The position numbers were made by a program, and so were the translations under genes. A stretch of DNA of 64,000 nt. Source: Metridium senile (Eukaryota > Cnidaria > Anthozoa > Actiniaria > Metridiidae). Position 1 is the first letter of the stretch. Every line of letters begins with the position of its first letter. The stretch lies in the NCBI GenBank assembly GCA_949775045.1, contig OX459102.1, positions 5,572,185 to 5,636,184 on the forward strand, given 5' to 3'. The notes under the pieces were generated by a model. It worked only from the letters and a program-made list of their open reading frames with translations, did not search any database and was not told the origin of the DNA. This document shows, in pieces, positions 12,399 to 45,253 of the stretch.

Positions 12399-15300
12399 TT
12401 AATACCAAAGAAGAACTGCTGATAAAACTATCAAGGCATGGGCATGCGTAGCACAGCCTAGCTGAACAGCTGGACTGGAAGTACGCACATGCGTTGCCAT
12501 GCCAACTGTATAGTCACGTGACATGGTTTGTACTTTCTCCATAGGCTTGTGGGTAGTTGATGCCACTTGATTTCTTGCGCAGAAAGGATTTTCAACTATA
12601 AGTCCCTCGGGGAATTCCAATATATTTTTACAGTACTTGAGAGAGGTTTGCACTGTACATTCGAAAGCTTCGTCCATAGCTCTGCATTAAATCAGAAATG
12701 AAAAATATAATTATGACGTACTACATGAGTTGGTTTTTCCCCCTTCCCCCTCCCCAACCTTCGGATATTTGCACTCGCCCTAGGTTTCGTCCTAGTTGTA
12801 GCTGGTAATGTGCATGTTTCAGGGGCGGATCCCGAAATTTGGCAAGGGGGGTGAGCATTGATATCCTTTTGGCGGATAACGGCAAGAGCGCAAAAATCGT
12901 AATTGCTTTGCTAAAACGAGACTTTACTGCAAAAAAAGGGGGGGGGGGATGAAAAGTCACCCAGTTCACACACCCCCTGTCTGCCCCTGTATTTGAATTA
13001 GACTTGTTTTCTAAAGTACAAATATTGTAAGTATTTTCACTTACATGTTATTGTATTACAATCAATAGTCCCTTTCATAGTTCCCTGCACCATCTTGAAA
13101 GGTAGCCAGACCGTTGCATCAAAGCGAGACGGACGTTGAAGACATTTAAACACCTTTCCGGACAATTATACTCACGTATGCGTGTCTCTATCATTACAAG
13201 CTCAACGTTTGTCTAGCGTCAATGCAAAGGCCCTGCTACCTTTCAAGATATCGATGGCGCAGGGAAGTGTGAATTTTGCTGATATATAAAAAGTCTGATT
13301 TCAATACATTATTAATACAAAACCAGCATTCATTTCGGTTTTGATATGTTGATCGTTGCTTGTGAGTCGCGACAACGGTTTTTGAACGAGTGTAGATATG
13401 ATGTAGAATAGTTTTTACCTGCATAGTAGAGGGTTCATCCTATTCTCGGCCAGCATTTTCGTAAAGTTCTTGGTGCAGTTCCTTCCTTCCTCTAAGTACT
13501 CGTTCGAACATGGAAAGATTTTCTGAAGTTTTGGCGGTAATTCTTTTATTTGAAAACCCTCGATTCCACAGAACAACTTTGAATGACCATATGCTTCTAG
13601 CTTGAATAACGCAATCTCACGCAATCCATCAAATTCGTCACGGAGGCATGTTACAAGTGTATGATTGTAACATTGGCGTATATGGCTGTCATATAACTCA
13701 CTGACAAAAAGAGATACCGTTGTGTTAATTAGGACAAAACAATTAAATTAGGAGGCAGAAAGGGCAGAAAGGGCAGTATGACCTTTGCATATGAATGATA
13801 ATCACTATTTTATTTCTGGACATATTCAATACTTACTCACTGACTTATTGACTTATTGACTTACTCACTGACTTATTGACTTACTCATGACTGACTTATT
13901 GACTTAATTAATCACTGACCTACTTACCAACTGACTGACTGACTGACTCTATTAATTACTTATTGACTTATCTACGGATTGTGCTTCCTTAATTCAATTT
14001 GCATGTCTGTCTGTCCGTCCGTCCGTCCGTCCATCTGTTTTCATTTTTGTGTAACTAACCTGCAGTTAGAGATATTATCATTCCAGGCGAGAGCTTTGAA
14101 AAACCGTCGCTTGCATTCAAAGACTTCGGTTAAGAAATGAGTCTCATTGCATCGACCATACGGCGATGGCCCACTGCAAAATGCCGCGACTACACACACA
14201 AAAAATAAAAACAAGTATGTAAAAAATGTTCAATTTTGTCTTGGAACATAATTTTCAAGCTAGGTATAATCGAGGTGATTACAACCATTCTTCTTGTCAA
14301 TCAATCATAGCGTTCTTGTGAAGAACATAGAGGTTATTGTTGAGCTATTGGGTCCATATATCTAAACACGAATAATATCTCTAGGTGCATGTTATAGTAA
14401 TTACAATCATTATTCTTATAAAGAATATGTAGGCTATTAATTTTTGAGATTTTATGGGCATACACGGATAGATAGATAGATAGATAGCTTTATTATAATA
14501 ATTCCTAGCAGCCCCCGGGCCGGCTGAAATATGAAATATTTTACAAAATAATATATAATTAAAATATAATGTAATGGACTATATATATATAATAATATTT
14601 ACAAATAGATGATAAAAGGATTTGTATAAAAATCTTAGGCATAAGTGCTTATAATTATTATTCTGATCAAGAACATGGAGGTTGTTGTTGAGACAACCAG
14701 TGGTTGGTATAAAACACTTATCTACAACTATATTCAAAGTCAGTATACCCAGAATTCTCTGCCGTCTTTAAAAGGCTTATCGCCTGGGACAACCTTTTCG
14801 AAATAGCCTGTAAAAAATATCTTGTCTATTGCTGTGGCCAAAATATTGTTGCGTATACTCGCGCTTTTAGCAGAAATTTGCTTGCATTTTCCCTGATATA
14901 AAAATCTTATATTAGTAACGCTCACACAGTGCATTAATAAATTGGTGGAGCCACCAATACTAAAACTAAACAAGCGCTTTATGACGTCATAAATCGTTTC
15001 TCTGAACACTTGGATATTCTACGTATTTTGTATGTGTTATATTGTTCATGAAAACATACTGCATCAGTCAGAAATGTCTTTTTTCAATTCTGTTTTTTTA
15101 ATATTGTATGCACTTGCGATGCCTTGAATACAAGAAATACCCTATATATTTGTTAAACATATGCAAAGCGAGAACTTTTTGGTATTTTAATTTGTCGTTT
15201 CCTGCTTTCCAGCAAATATAGTTCTCTATTTATTAACATTATTTACATAATCTACACAAGCCTGTATCTAAATTCCTGCCGGTAAAATGATGACAGTGTA

Positions 15301-17847
15301 GTGTAAAATAGTGTCAAAAGAGTTATTAAATACAGTATATATAATATTAATAACAATGTTCAATACTTATATTGCGCATTTTAACATTTGAAAATGCCTG
15401 ATCAATAAAAATTGCCACATAGAATTTGTCACATAAAAATTGGCCGTGTGGACTGTGTATTCTGAATTGAAAATGCTCTAAAATGTTTATCAAAGATTTT
15501 TATATCCATGAAATAATAATGAAAGACCAGGTCAGTGAAGAAACCCAAACCATGCATTGCAAAAACGTTTTTTGTTTTTGTTTATTGTTTATTGTATTTG
15601 TGTTTGTTTTCGAAGAGAGTGGACGTCTTATTGAAATACTTCAACTATATTGTATCGGAAATGATATCTAGCTTTTGTTTTTGTTTATTGGACAGTAAAA
15701 ATAGCAGTTTGGACTGATATATATATTTATTATATAACATATAGTGGTATACCGAGTGATATCAACTAGATAAAAAGCCTATCCTAGTCATGAAGATATC
15801 ATTGATATCACACATGTGTGATATCACTCTCAACCAATCAACTTTCAAAATATTTTTTTTTCTGTTATATAATAAACAGAACATTACATGTGCGCTTGGA
15901 GATATGAATTTTATCTTCTCGTGTTGAAAAGATATCCCACTCTTTTGCTGCGCTCACTCGTGGGATATCTTATCAACACTCGAAGATAAAATTCATATCT
16001 TCGCGCGCCCATGTAATATCCTCTATATATATATGGCGCATATATCATATATGCGCTCTGGCCAAGTTCAGCGAAATTTGCGTATGAATATGCATACATA
16101 TTTTAGTTGTTGATTGTCACCTCTATGCTGATGAACAATTTTAAAATAGGCCATAAAAAAATGAGCTAACATAAAATTTAAATAAATCCCTTTTTTAACG
16201 TCTAGCCTCGATGTATTTAGCGGATGAAGACATTGGAAAGACCGTACACTTGCTACCTCTACGTTAAATATTTTAGCATACAACTCTGCTGACATCTCTA
16301 CTCTGATTAAAGTGAACATACGCATTTTGGCAGCTAAGTGCATGAATTCGAAATCAGACTTTTAATGATAATTTTAATCCATACTTTTGGAGGAGAATAA
16401 TACGTGATTTAGAAATTAATTTTAATGTACCTCAGTTAAATCAAACAGCTTAATAAATTATGAATGAATGACATTCGTTTGATATCTGCTGGGATTTGAT
16501 TCTCATCAAAATACTTCAATAATGCTTAATCAGTTTCCCATTTAGCCATTATTGTCAATGATTTTCATCAACACCTATAATTGCAGCGGTGTTTCGTCCA
16601 GCTGCTTTTAAAGGATTGTCATTAAAGCTTTACTATTTGAAATGTTAGCATTAATTTTTTTTGTCGTTTTGTTATTTGCAAAATAATTTTTTTTTTCATA
16701 AAATGAGATAAAATTTCTTGTTCCAAGTCAGCAGTTTTAAAATATATATTGTCGTTTGCGTTATATATGCTGTTAGATTAATTGCTGTTTCGTTGGAATT
16801 GTTTCTCTAGTTAAGTTTTATTGTCGTTCTATTATTTCAAAAATAAATGTTTTTTTTTTTTTTTGTTAATTAAATATATAATTTCTTAGTGCAAATCAGC
16901 AGTTTTAAATAATATATATATTTTTTTCGTTGCGCTACGCTGTTAAAATTGCTGTTTCATTCGGGTTGTTTCTCTAGTGCAAGGAAAATAATTAGTGTGA
17001 AAATTTGTTTTCAGCTCAGCCATCTTCAAAATACAAAATGCGTGATTACTTAAATAACTGAGTAAATCGTTGCATCCACAGTTACTCACTGCAAAACGAC
17101 TGAGCAGTGGTTACTCAAATAACTGAAGCAGTAAATCGATGCATCCATAGTTATTTACTGTACGTAAAAACGACTGAAAATTAAAGTACATGGTTACTCA
17201 AATAATTTAGTAAATCGATGCATCCACAAATATTCAATGCAAAAACGACTGAGTAGTGGTTACTAAAATAACTAAGTAAATCGATGCATCCACAGTTACT
17301 TACTGCAAAATAACTGAGTAGTGGTTACTCAAATAACTAAGTAAATCGATGCATCCACAGTTACTAACTGCAAAAACGACTGAGTAGTGGTTACTAAAAT
17401 AACTGAGTAAATCGATGCATCTAAAAAATATTCTGAGTCTGAGTATAGTGATTATTCAAATTATTAAATAAATCGATCGATGCATCCACAAATATTCATG
17501 CAATACAAAAACTACTGAGAAATGGTTACTCAAATGACTGAGTGCATGAATCAATGCATCCACAAAATCTTCAATGCAAAAACGGCTGAGAAGTGGTTAC
17601 TAAGTAAATTGATGCATTCACAAATACAAACTTCAAGCATATCTAGACCCATTAAAAAAAAACAAAATATTTGATTCCGAGAGTCTTTGATGCCAAATAT
17701 ATTTTAGGATAGAGCTCTTTGATAGCAAAAATATCTGATACCAACAATCGTTTATACTACAAATGTTTGATGCCAAGTAATTAAGCGATTTTTAATCTTA
17801 CCTACTAAAATCCCCACGCAAGCACCTAACCATTGATAGATGGCCAT
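12399..17847 (-). CDS. Secreted cysteine-rich protein, probably GPI-anchored (4 exons, 246 aa)
   Basis: Coding exons in transcript order are 17847-17802, 14189-14060, 13700-13419 and 12681-12399. All introns are GT-AG, the phases (1, 2, 2) agree, and the total is 741 nt ending in a stop. Exon 1 starts at an ATG and encodes a signal peptide (MAIYQWLGACVGILV). The mature part has twelve cysteines (residues 29, 41, 58, 69, 77, 103, 123, 134, 152, 161, 170, 187), enough for six disulfides. N-glycosylation sequons lie at N30, N54, N71, N133 and N137. A Thr/Ser-rich stretch (about 192-222) leads to C229 and a short hydrophobic C-terminus (residues 235-246), as in a GPI-anchor signal. The protein should therefore lie on the outer cell surface. 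I recognise no family; the Cys spacing loosely recalls nematode DUF19-type and insect 27-kDa haemolymph proteins, which is only an impression. Intron 1 is 3.6 kb and full of repeats. Confidence 0.82.
12821..12987. mobile_element. hAT-like miniature element in intron 3 of the secreted-protein gene
   Basis: CAGGGGCGGATCC at the left and GTCTGCCCCTG at the right form short inverted ends, and a run of ten Gs lies inside (12939-12948). The end sequence resembles the CAGTGGCGGATC element at 25184. The target duplication was not resolved. Confidence 0.45.
13065..13275. mobile_element. Dispersed MITE of the ATAGTCCC/CCATCTTGAA family, copy 1
   Basis: Ends are ATAGTCCCTTTCATAGTTCC and an inverted partner around CTTTCAAGAT...GCAGGGAAG. 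Related copies lie near 39862 and 62797. All share CAT(C/G)GAAGCGAGACG-type internal sequence and its inverted partner (AACGTTCGTCTCGCTTCG). It sits in intron 3 of the secreted-protein gene. Confidence 0.65.
13830..14035. repeat. Simple repeats (TGACTTAT-type, TGAC and CCGT)
   Basis: Runs of GACTTATTGACTTACTC, then CTGACTGACTGACTGACT and CTGTCCGTCCGTCCGTC, lie in intron 2 of the secreted-protein gene. Confidence 0.8.
15835..16035. mobile_element. Palindromic MITE (ACATTACATG family), copy 1
   Basis: AACAGAACATTACATG and GATATGAATTTTATCTTC at the left return inverted as GAAGATAAAATTCATATC and CATGTAATATCCTC at the right. A second copy in the opposite orientation lies at 58465-58625. It sits in intron 1 of the secreted-protein gene. 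Confidence 0.75.
17040..17635. repeat. Degenerate minisatellite of about 65 bp, around nine copies
   Basis: Units contain GTTACTCAAATAACTGAG, TAAATCGATGCATCCACA and TGCAAAAACGACTGAG, repeated with indels. It lies 170 bp from the signal-peptide exon inside intron 1 of the secreted-protein gene. Confidence 0.85.
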
Positions 17848-18121
17848 TTTAACGTCTTAATCGAGGATCTTATATCGTAATAGCTCTTGTCTTAGACACA
17901 ATGACCTGTTTACCGCAATAACTTGGGTATTCTGAGTGATAACGAATCTCAAGAGACCGTGATCAATAAATGATATCAAGGAAAAGTGGGCGGGCTGTTA
18001 AGGGAGACGCTTTGATGGGTTAGTGATTAGAGGGAGGTGATCTGTGGTTGGATTATCCGCACTGGTACAATCTTTGGATTGGATATTGGATACATGCATT
18101 CAGCATCAAAATAATGGTAGT

Positions 18122-18237
18122 GGTGATGAAAGTGATGTTGTTGATGAAGATGATGAGAGATGATGATGTTGTTGATGATGTTGATGAAGACGATGATGTT
18201 GTTGATATCGATGATGATGATGGTAAAGACGATGATG

Positions 18238-18268
<31 letters not shown>

Positions 18269-18283
18269 TAAAGACGATGATGT

Positions 18284-18315
<32 letters not shown>

Positions 18316-18439
18316 GTGGTTAAGACGATGATGTTGATGTTCAGGTGATGCGTGTAATAATCATAATGACGTTAATAAGTGATGTTATATATAAAGATGG
18401 TGAGGAGAATGATGTTGTTGATGAAGATAATGATGTTGT

Positions 18440-18478
<39 letters not shown>

Positions 18479-18765
18479 CGGTGGTAAAGACGATGATGTT
18501 GATGTTGATGATGCGTGTAATAATCATAATGATGTTAGTAAGTGATGTTATATATAAAGATGATGAGGAGAATGATGTTGTTGATGAAGATGATGATGTT
18601 GTTGATGATGATGATGATAGCAGTGATTATGTTAATCATATTTGTTATAATAATGTTGATGAAGATGATGATGGTGATGGTGATGTTAATGATGATTGCG
18701 GTGGTGTTGATGGTAATTATAAGACGTATAAATGATAATGATGATGATCACATACTATGATGATA
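18122..18765. repeat. GAT/GATGTT microsatellite block with a longer-period repeat
   Basis: Runs of (GAT)n are interspersed with GTTGTT. A roughly 180-bp higher-order unit (GTGATGTTATATATAAAGATG) appears near 18382 and 18543. The Asp-rich and Met-rich frames across it are translation artefacts. Confidence 0.92.
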
Positions 18766-21110
18766 ATGAAAATGATTAATTATAACCATGAGTGTTAATT
18801 GTATCGATAACTATATAGTAAATATCCACATTAAAGAAACGTGCAGCGAATCTTCTTGTCAGACTGAAGTAGTTTTATATAGAATGTTTATCAGGCTCTT
18901 GTATATTGGACCATTTGTATTATAGCGTCATATATACTACCAGTTCCAGAACCCTTTGCCTATTTCTATTTATTAAATACTTAGTGTCAATTGTTCTAGT
19001 ATTCTCAAGAGGGAATATAATAAAAATCTGAATAAGAAGAAAATTCGTAAAGCATTCTGTTACTGGTAGTAGAATGACGTCATCATGTGAATGACCTATT
19101 TTTAAATGTTTAAAGCCTGGAGCTTTTTAAATTAATGCGGGATTTTACAGTATATTTTGATTATATGATGGTGATGATTTTAATGAAACTGATAACTATT
19201 ATGGCATGGATAATGATAATGATAGCAATGGTAATGATTATGATTATGATAAAACCATTTACTTGAAACGTTGTGCACTGGCATGCTGCCTATTTTTTTA
19301 TATATTTTGTAGCAATATGTATAGTTAATTTTTATGAAACTCCAACGTTAGTTCTTTCGTATTTTACTAAAATTGTCAACTGAGATAAAAGTGTAGGTGA
19401 ATCCGGCCGAAAAAATTCAATGCAAATCAGGACAATTTTGTATCTAATATATTAATATACAACCATCATACGGCTATGATTTCTCTTATCAATTATTCAG
19501 TGCGAATCGAAAAACCGCGGGCACCCAGAAATATTTTAGACATCGTTTATTGTTCGTAGAACAACTCACAAGAACTGTAACTACGAAAGGTTTATCATAC
19601 TAAACACTAGTAACAGTTCTTGCACTGTACTGATTGGTTATAAGTCTTATAATGATAACCACAATGGTAACTATTATGATGACGAATATGTTTATGATTG
19701 ATAGCAATCGGATAAAAAATGATGATGATAACAATGCTAGCTTTATGATGATGATAATAACTGCTAATATACCAACAATAATACATAATATATTATATAC
19801 ATAACGACGTCGTAATTTGTATTCGCTAGTTTTCTTATTAAATTGTATAAGCAAAGTTATTCTGATTAGAATACATATGTTGATACAAATAATGATGTTG
19901 ATGGCAATGATAATGATGATTTTGCATGCATGAACATAATACAAAACATTGATAAAAGCAACCCTTAGAGCTATTTCTTTACTTTTTTCTTGTTATTTAT
20001 TGTATTAGAAGAGCTGTTATTGTAGTTACCCCCTCGAGCAGTAACATCAAATCATTAATAATGTAAACCAGACTAGAAAATACGCATTAAGATAAATAGT
20101 GATTTCGTTTACCGCTGTGAAATACTCTTACCAGCCCTGAAAGCATTTTTAACAACCTAGAACTCAATATATTCTAGAAAGCAGTAATCTTAAGGCTACG
20201 ATTTCTAAATCGAAAAATATATAACTATCAACTTTGCGTGCTTTGAGTGATGAAAATTTAATCCATTTTTTAATGAGGGGGAAATGTCTTCATATTTTTT
20301 CGCCTAAAGGCGTAAACTATTACAAGTTTGAAGTAATTGTGATCAAACTCAATGTGCATTAATTAATTAAGACTGTACAGCAATCTATTTTTCAGTAATA
20401 TGAAACAGGAATGTTTTTTAACAAAAACGTCGAGCAATATATCAATATTTTGTTTGAAGTGCAAGCGTAGATTTTGTCAGTTGAAATATTGACCGGGCAA
20501 GAATTTTACGGCTCTCATATTGTAGTAATTTATTTGGTAATATTTCTCTGACACTTTGATGTCAGAGAAATATTGATTCTTTGCATATGCATTGAAATAA
20601 AGCGACCGGTTTTGGTTAAGAAGCTAGCGGGCAATAATGAAGTTTAGGTTCAGTTTGCAGTGAAATAAATATTTATGTAAATATTAAATACGGGATGGAT
20701 ATTAGGTATGGAATCAGGTTGGGATATACATTTTAGTGGTTTTTATAAAGGGTTTTAGATTAGTTATTTGTAAATAGGTAGAACGATTTGACACATAAAT
20801 AAAGTTATCATTATTAATATTATTTGTTCAGTTGCAAACGTTTTCCGTGCGCATGCGCATTTGCTCAGGGAAAGGCTCGATTTGCTGAAGAAAATATTCA
20901 AAAATTTCATGCAAAGCACGCAAAACATAATCTCTTAGTAGAAAAACACCTTCATGTGGAAAATGCCCGTTTTCGAAAAATACAGCGATGCTCATCACCT
21001 AAAACCTAATTATAAACTTGAAGGAGTATCAGTCAAATCATTTTTTCTTTTATAAGCTAGTATGTCACAATCTTGAGTTTAATGAAAGCAATTTAGCTTT
21101 GCGAAAAGAA
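18766..21110. other. Intergenic sequence, no gene recognised
   Basis: The stretch holds scattered GATAAT-type repeats (19150-19250, 19640-19760, 19880-19920), otherwise AT-rich unique sequence. An NRF-1-like GCGCATGCGC palindrome lies near 20850 without a supported exon. Confidence 0.4.
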
Positions 21111-21119
21111 CGAAATACA

Positions 21120-21280
21120 TAGCCTCCTCTGCAAGCAACTCTTCTCCGATTATTTCCATTTTGGGCTTTCTGTGTTAACTATATGGTAGGACGCGAGGAG
21201 ACTGGAAGCTAATAAGAGGATTTAACACAGGAAGCCCAGGTATCCGATAACTTGGGAAGGGATGCCTGTGGAGGAGGCTA
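21120..21280. mobile_element. 161-bp MITE with 9-bp target duplication
   Basis: Ends are TAGCCTCCTC and GAGGAGGCTA, flanked by the direct repeat CGAAATACA (21111-21119 and 21281-21289). Inside, TTGGGCTTTCTGTGTTAA and TTAACACAGGAAGCCCA form an inverted pair. A partial relative, ending GAGGAGGAGGCTAG, lies at about 43398-43459. The 9-bp duplication fits a Mutator-like origin. Confidence 0.8.
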
Positions 21281-21364
21281 CGAAATACAGTAAATGTCAT
21301 AAATTGTCCACCATAAAAGGAATTAACACTAAAATAAATGTCACATGACACGACATATGTTTGC

Positions 21365-21502
21365 TAGAGCAGATTTCGTATGACTATGAAAAGCTCACGG
21401 CACGAACGCGGTCAAGGCACGGCAAGACACGCTAATTTCACGGTCGCGGCAAGGCACGCATTCGGCACTGAACTTTTCTCACTCATACGAAATTTGCTCT
21501 AG
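21365..21502. mobile_element. MITE of the TAGAGCAGATTTCGTATGA family, copy 1
   Basis: Inverted ends TAGAGCAGATTTCGTATGA and TCATACGAAATTTGCTCTA enclose a GC-richer centre with GGCACGAACGCGG and AAGGCACGG phrases. Relatives are at 25431-25524, 25700-25839 and about 60909-61043, with a fragment near 44483. Confidence 0.8.
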
Positions 21503-21939
21503 AGCGATACTAGCACGATACTAGCATTCATTGTAAACATATAGAGATTTCATAATTCTTATTGCATACTCGCTGTTACTCAAACATTTAATATTTCAGC
21601 TGCTGAAATAATAATGAATTTGATTAATCCACACTTACAGTAAGTGTACCTCAATGAAAATAATTACAACAAAAACATTGATTTATCAACAGGGTTTTCT
21701 GTGTTCACAAATAACTTGTCTAGCTTTTGATCAATCGTTTTGCCTTTCCACAAGGAAAAGCCTAAACTCGTCTAAATACAACTAAACACTCTACTAGCGT
21801 ACGTGTACTCGATGGACCAGAATTCAGAAAGTCATATATGAACTATAGGCTATAGTCTGAAGCGCTTACTTAATTCTTTACTATCAATCACGTGACTTTT
21901 CATTAACAACTTTAGTGCTTGACTGAAGGGCAAGTAACT

Positions 21940-23000
21940 TCACTTAGTTTTTACTCTGAACAAGTTGTGTTTCCACTTATAACAAGCTGCTATGCATAAA
22001 ACAATGAAATTGACTCCACCCAGCAAGGCCAGAGCGGTGTAATCTCGGGAATAGTTGTCACAATTTCCGAGTGAATCTTTTCGTATCAAAGATACCGTAT
22101 GCAATATTAATCTTGAAAACAATGCCATTACCATATATTTGTCCATGTCCACTATTGGTTTAATCACAAGAGGAAATTTATAAACAAGGCTTTCCGCTTA
22201 TAATTAAACCAATATAAGAATTATATTCTGTCTGTGTAAGTCATTATGGAATCACTTTCTAGTTTTTTGGTCAGTACGTTGATCAACAACAATGTTTGGC
22301 AGATCGAAGTATCCCGCAAGTTCCTTTTCTTTTAGTTTTGAAACATGATTGATGCTGTTTTCAATCTCATTGTATCGTAGCACAGCCGTTATCAATCGAT
22401 TATTATTCGCTGTGTAATGGAGCAAGAACTCTGTTATAGCTTCAAGTTTACAATCCTGTTTTAATCCATTGTTCATAAGCTTTTCCAGTCTAAATAGCCA
22501 TTGTCCTATCACTCGAAACATCATTGAATCGCGTCGCTATTTGGTCTACAGACTCCACAAGGTATACCAATTTTCCGTTCAAGGTATCAGTGTCAGAGAC
22601 CACGATACACGTGACAATCGATCCTGTTTGAATCCATCGTTCATAAGCGTTTTCTTCCAACTAGCCATTGTCCTGTCAGTTTGTTTATTATCACTCAAAA
22701 CATCATTGAATTTCGTCGCTATTTGGTCTACGGACTTCACAAGATTTACCACTTTTCTGTCCAAGGTATCAGTGTCAGAGACCACGATACGCGTGACACT
22801 GAATCGATCTTGCTTTAATCCATCGTTCATAAGCGTTTTCTTCCAACCAGCCATTGTCCTGTCAGTTTGTTAAATATCACTCAAAACATCATTGAATTTC
22901 GTCGCTATTTGGTCTACGGATCGACTACACAAAGTATACGACTTTTCTGTTCAAGGTATCAGTGTCAGAGAGTGACGATACGAGTGGCTGAATATGTTGA
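21940..23000 (-). pseudogene. Decayed coding-like sequence with tandem repeats and a C-terminal hydrophobic segment
   Basis: On the minus strand a 182-186-bp unit recurs with CATCATTGAAT landmarks at 22519, 22701 and 22887 (plus coordinates). Translated, it reads SDTDTLDRKVVNLVKSVDQI, followed by KFNDVLSDNKQTDRTM. One copy is intact, one is frameshifted by a small deletion and one carries a stop. Downstream frames 22524-22252 and 22167-21940 include a hydrophobic segment (ALALLGGVNFIVLCIAACY) before a basic tail, as in a single-pass membrane protein. A related fragment of the last part lies near 61776-61975 in a CFAP92 intron. I read this as a dead repeated or element-borne gene; the family is unknown. 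Confidence 0.45.
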
Positions 23001-23537
23001 ATTATATATTACACGCAGCAGGTTATCTATAGAAAACCCTTATCCTTGACACGCGCCTTAACCTGCTAGTTACTATGTTCGCTCGGACAAAATTACTGTT
23101 AAAAATAGCGCCAATTATGTAATAAATACAGGGTTCGTGCTGATGTCAGTAAAAAAATGTAAGGAGTATTCAAGGAGTTTTCAAGGACCAAAAAGTAATT
23201 TTTAAGCACTTTTTGCGACAACTTTGATATAGAAATGATATTCCTGTCATTGTTAACATCGCACAGAATGAATAAATTTTATCAAAATTTACCCTACTTT
23301 AGCTAGAATTAAGGAGTTTTTAAGGAGTTTATGCTGATTTTCTAAAATTCAAGGGATTTTCAAGTGCCCTTAAAAACGTAAATCAAATTTAAGGAGTTTT
23401 CAAGGAGTTTAAGGAGTAGCACGAACCCTGTAAATAACACTGAACTCAATTTGTGTATCATTTTTTTCTAATTTTCTTCATTTACAAGTACTGCTCCGTG
23501 CAGCTGTTGCGGTCCACAAGTGCACTGTTATTGAAAT

Positions 23538-24122
23538 ATACATCTTTTTCAAAAATTGTTGTCGCAGCCGAAGCTACAGTCAACACTCTGAAGCCTGCAA
23601 AGGATGTCGGTAATATGAACATAATTTATGATTTCGTGCACGTATTTTATGGAACAATTTCCAGCTGAGTTGATCGCCTTTCCCCGAAAGGAATTATGGA
23701 TCACTTTTTTTGGTAAGCGATTTTTTAACATTTTCCGAGTATACAATGTAGACTTTTTTTGTTGATTGAAATAGAATCCCACCATGAGTTTGAGTAGCGC
23801 TTACGATTAATTTAAAGAAGGAAGAACTTGTATTTCATAAATTTTCATGGCAGAATAATGGGAAATGCTAATCAAAATATGATGTTGAATCCTCAATTCT
23901 GATTGGTTGACCTTGTTTTTGTTGTGAAGATCAACTCAGCTGGTTGTTATTTATAGCATGATTTTGATTTATGTGTTTCTATAAAATTACGATAACAAGT
24001 TGTTGCAGTGGTAGATAAAAAATTAATTTAGTGCAAGAGAAGAAATACCGACATACTTTGCAGACTTCAGAGTGTGGAATGCAGCTTTGATTGCGCGCGA
24101 CGTTTTTTGAAATAGGTGTATA
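23538..24122. mobile_element. MITE of the ACACCTATTTCAAAAA family, copy 1 (585 bp)
   Basis: The left end (ATCTTTTTCAAAAATTGTTG, GCAGCCGAAGCTACAG, GCAAAGGATGTCGGTA) is mirrored at the right (TACCGACATACTTTGCAG, TTTTTTGAAATAGGTGTA). Better-preserved copies are at 55940-56178 and 58157-58449, and a solo end is at 53147-53230. The flanking TA at 58157 suggests a TA target. Confidence 0.75.
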
Positions 24123-24239
24123 TACGAGTCATTTTATGATATTAACATTTTGTTCCATGGATATTACACAGACAAATACAAAGATTGCATCATTTCAAAA
24201 TGAAACGGTGACTACATTTGATGATTTGAACTGATTAAA

Positions 24240-24385
24240 AATGGTTCCTTATATATGGCAAATAAATAAATAAACAAGCAAATAAACAAGCAAACAAACA
24301 AATACACAAGCAAACAAACAAACAAGCAAATGAACAAACAAATAAGCAGTTAAAAAATAGAAAAACAAAAAACAAACAAATAAAC
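24240..24385. repeat. AAACAAAT/AAGC simple repeat
   Basis: About 140 bases of degenerate AAATAAAC, AAGCAAAC units lie just past the LRGUK polyadenylation signal. Confidence 0.8.
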
Positions 24386-24412
24386 AAATATAACATAATT
24401 ATATACTAATCG

Positions 24413-24418
24413 TTTATT
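24413..24418 (-). terminator. LRGUK polyadenylation signal
   Basis: TTTATT on the plus strand is AATAAA on the minus strand, 76 bp past the stop codon at 24494. No other canonical signal lies closer. Confidence 0.6.
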
Positions 24419-24493
24419 TATAAAACAGTGCTTATCTATTTACAAATACTTGTTACAATCAATACAAGCCCACTAAGGATTAAATTCAAACCA

Positions 24494-45174
<20,681 letters not shown>

Positions 45175-45240
45175 GTTGAGTTTAGTGTAGTAAAATTCAA
45201 GAAGCTGCCATGTTGTTTTATCGTCGAGAGACTTTGAGGC

Positions 45241-45253
45241 GTTACTTAGCAAC
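45241..45253. promoter_or_regulatory. X-box-like RFX site upstream of LRGUK
   Basis: GTTACTTAGCAAC is an imperfect palindrome fitting the X-box form (GTNRCY, short spacer, RGYAAC) and lies 67-79 bp upstream of the LRGUK ATG. RFX factors bind such sites in promoters of ciliary genes across animals. A second, weaker match is at 45541-45557. Confidence 0.6.

Noticed and set aside
18048..18760. Asp-rich and Met-rich open reading frames
   Set aside because: They are three translations of a GAT microsatellite, without ATG context, splice partners or balanced composition.
45175..45252. N-terminal extension of LRGUK beginning at 45252
   Set aside because: That frame starts with TTG right after an in-frame TAG; the first ATG is at 45174, and the extension overlaps the X-box-like site.
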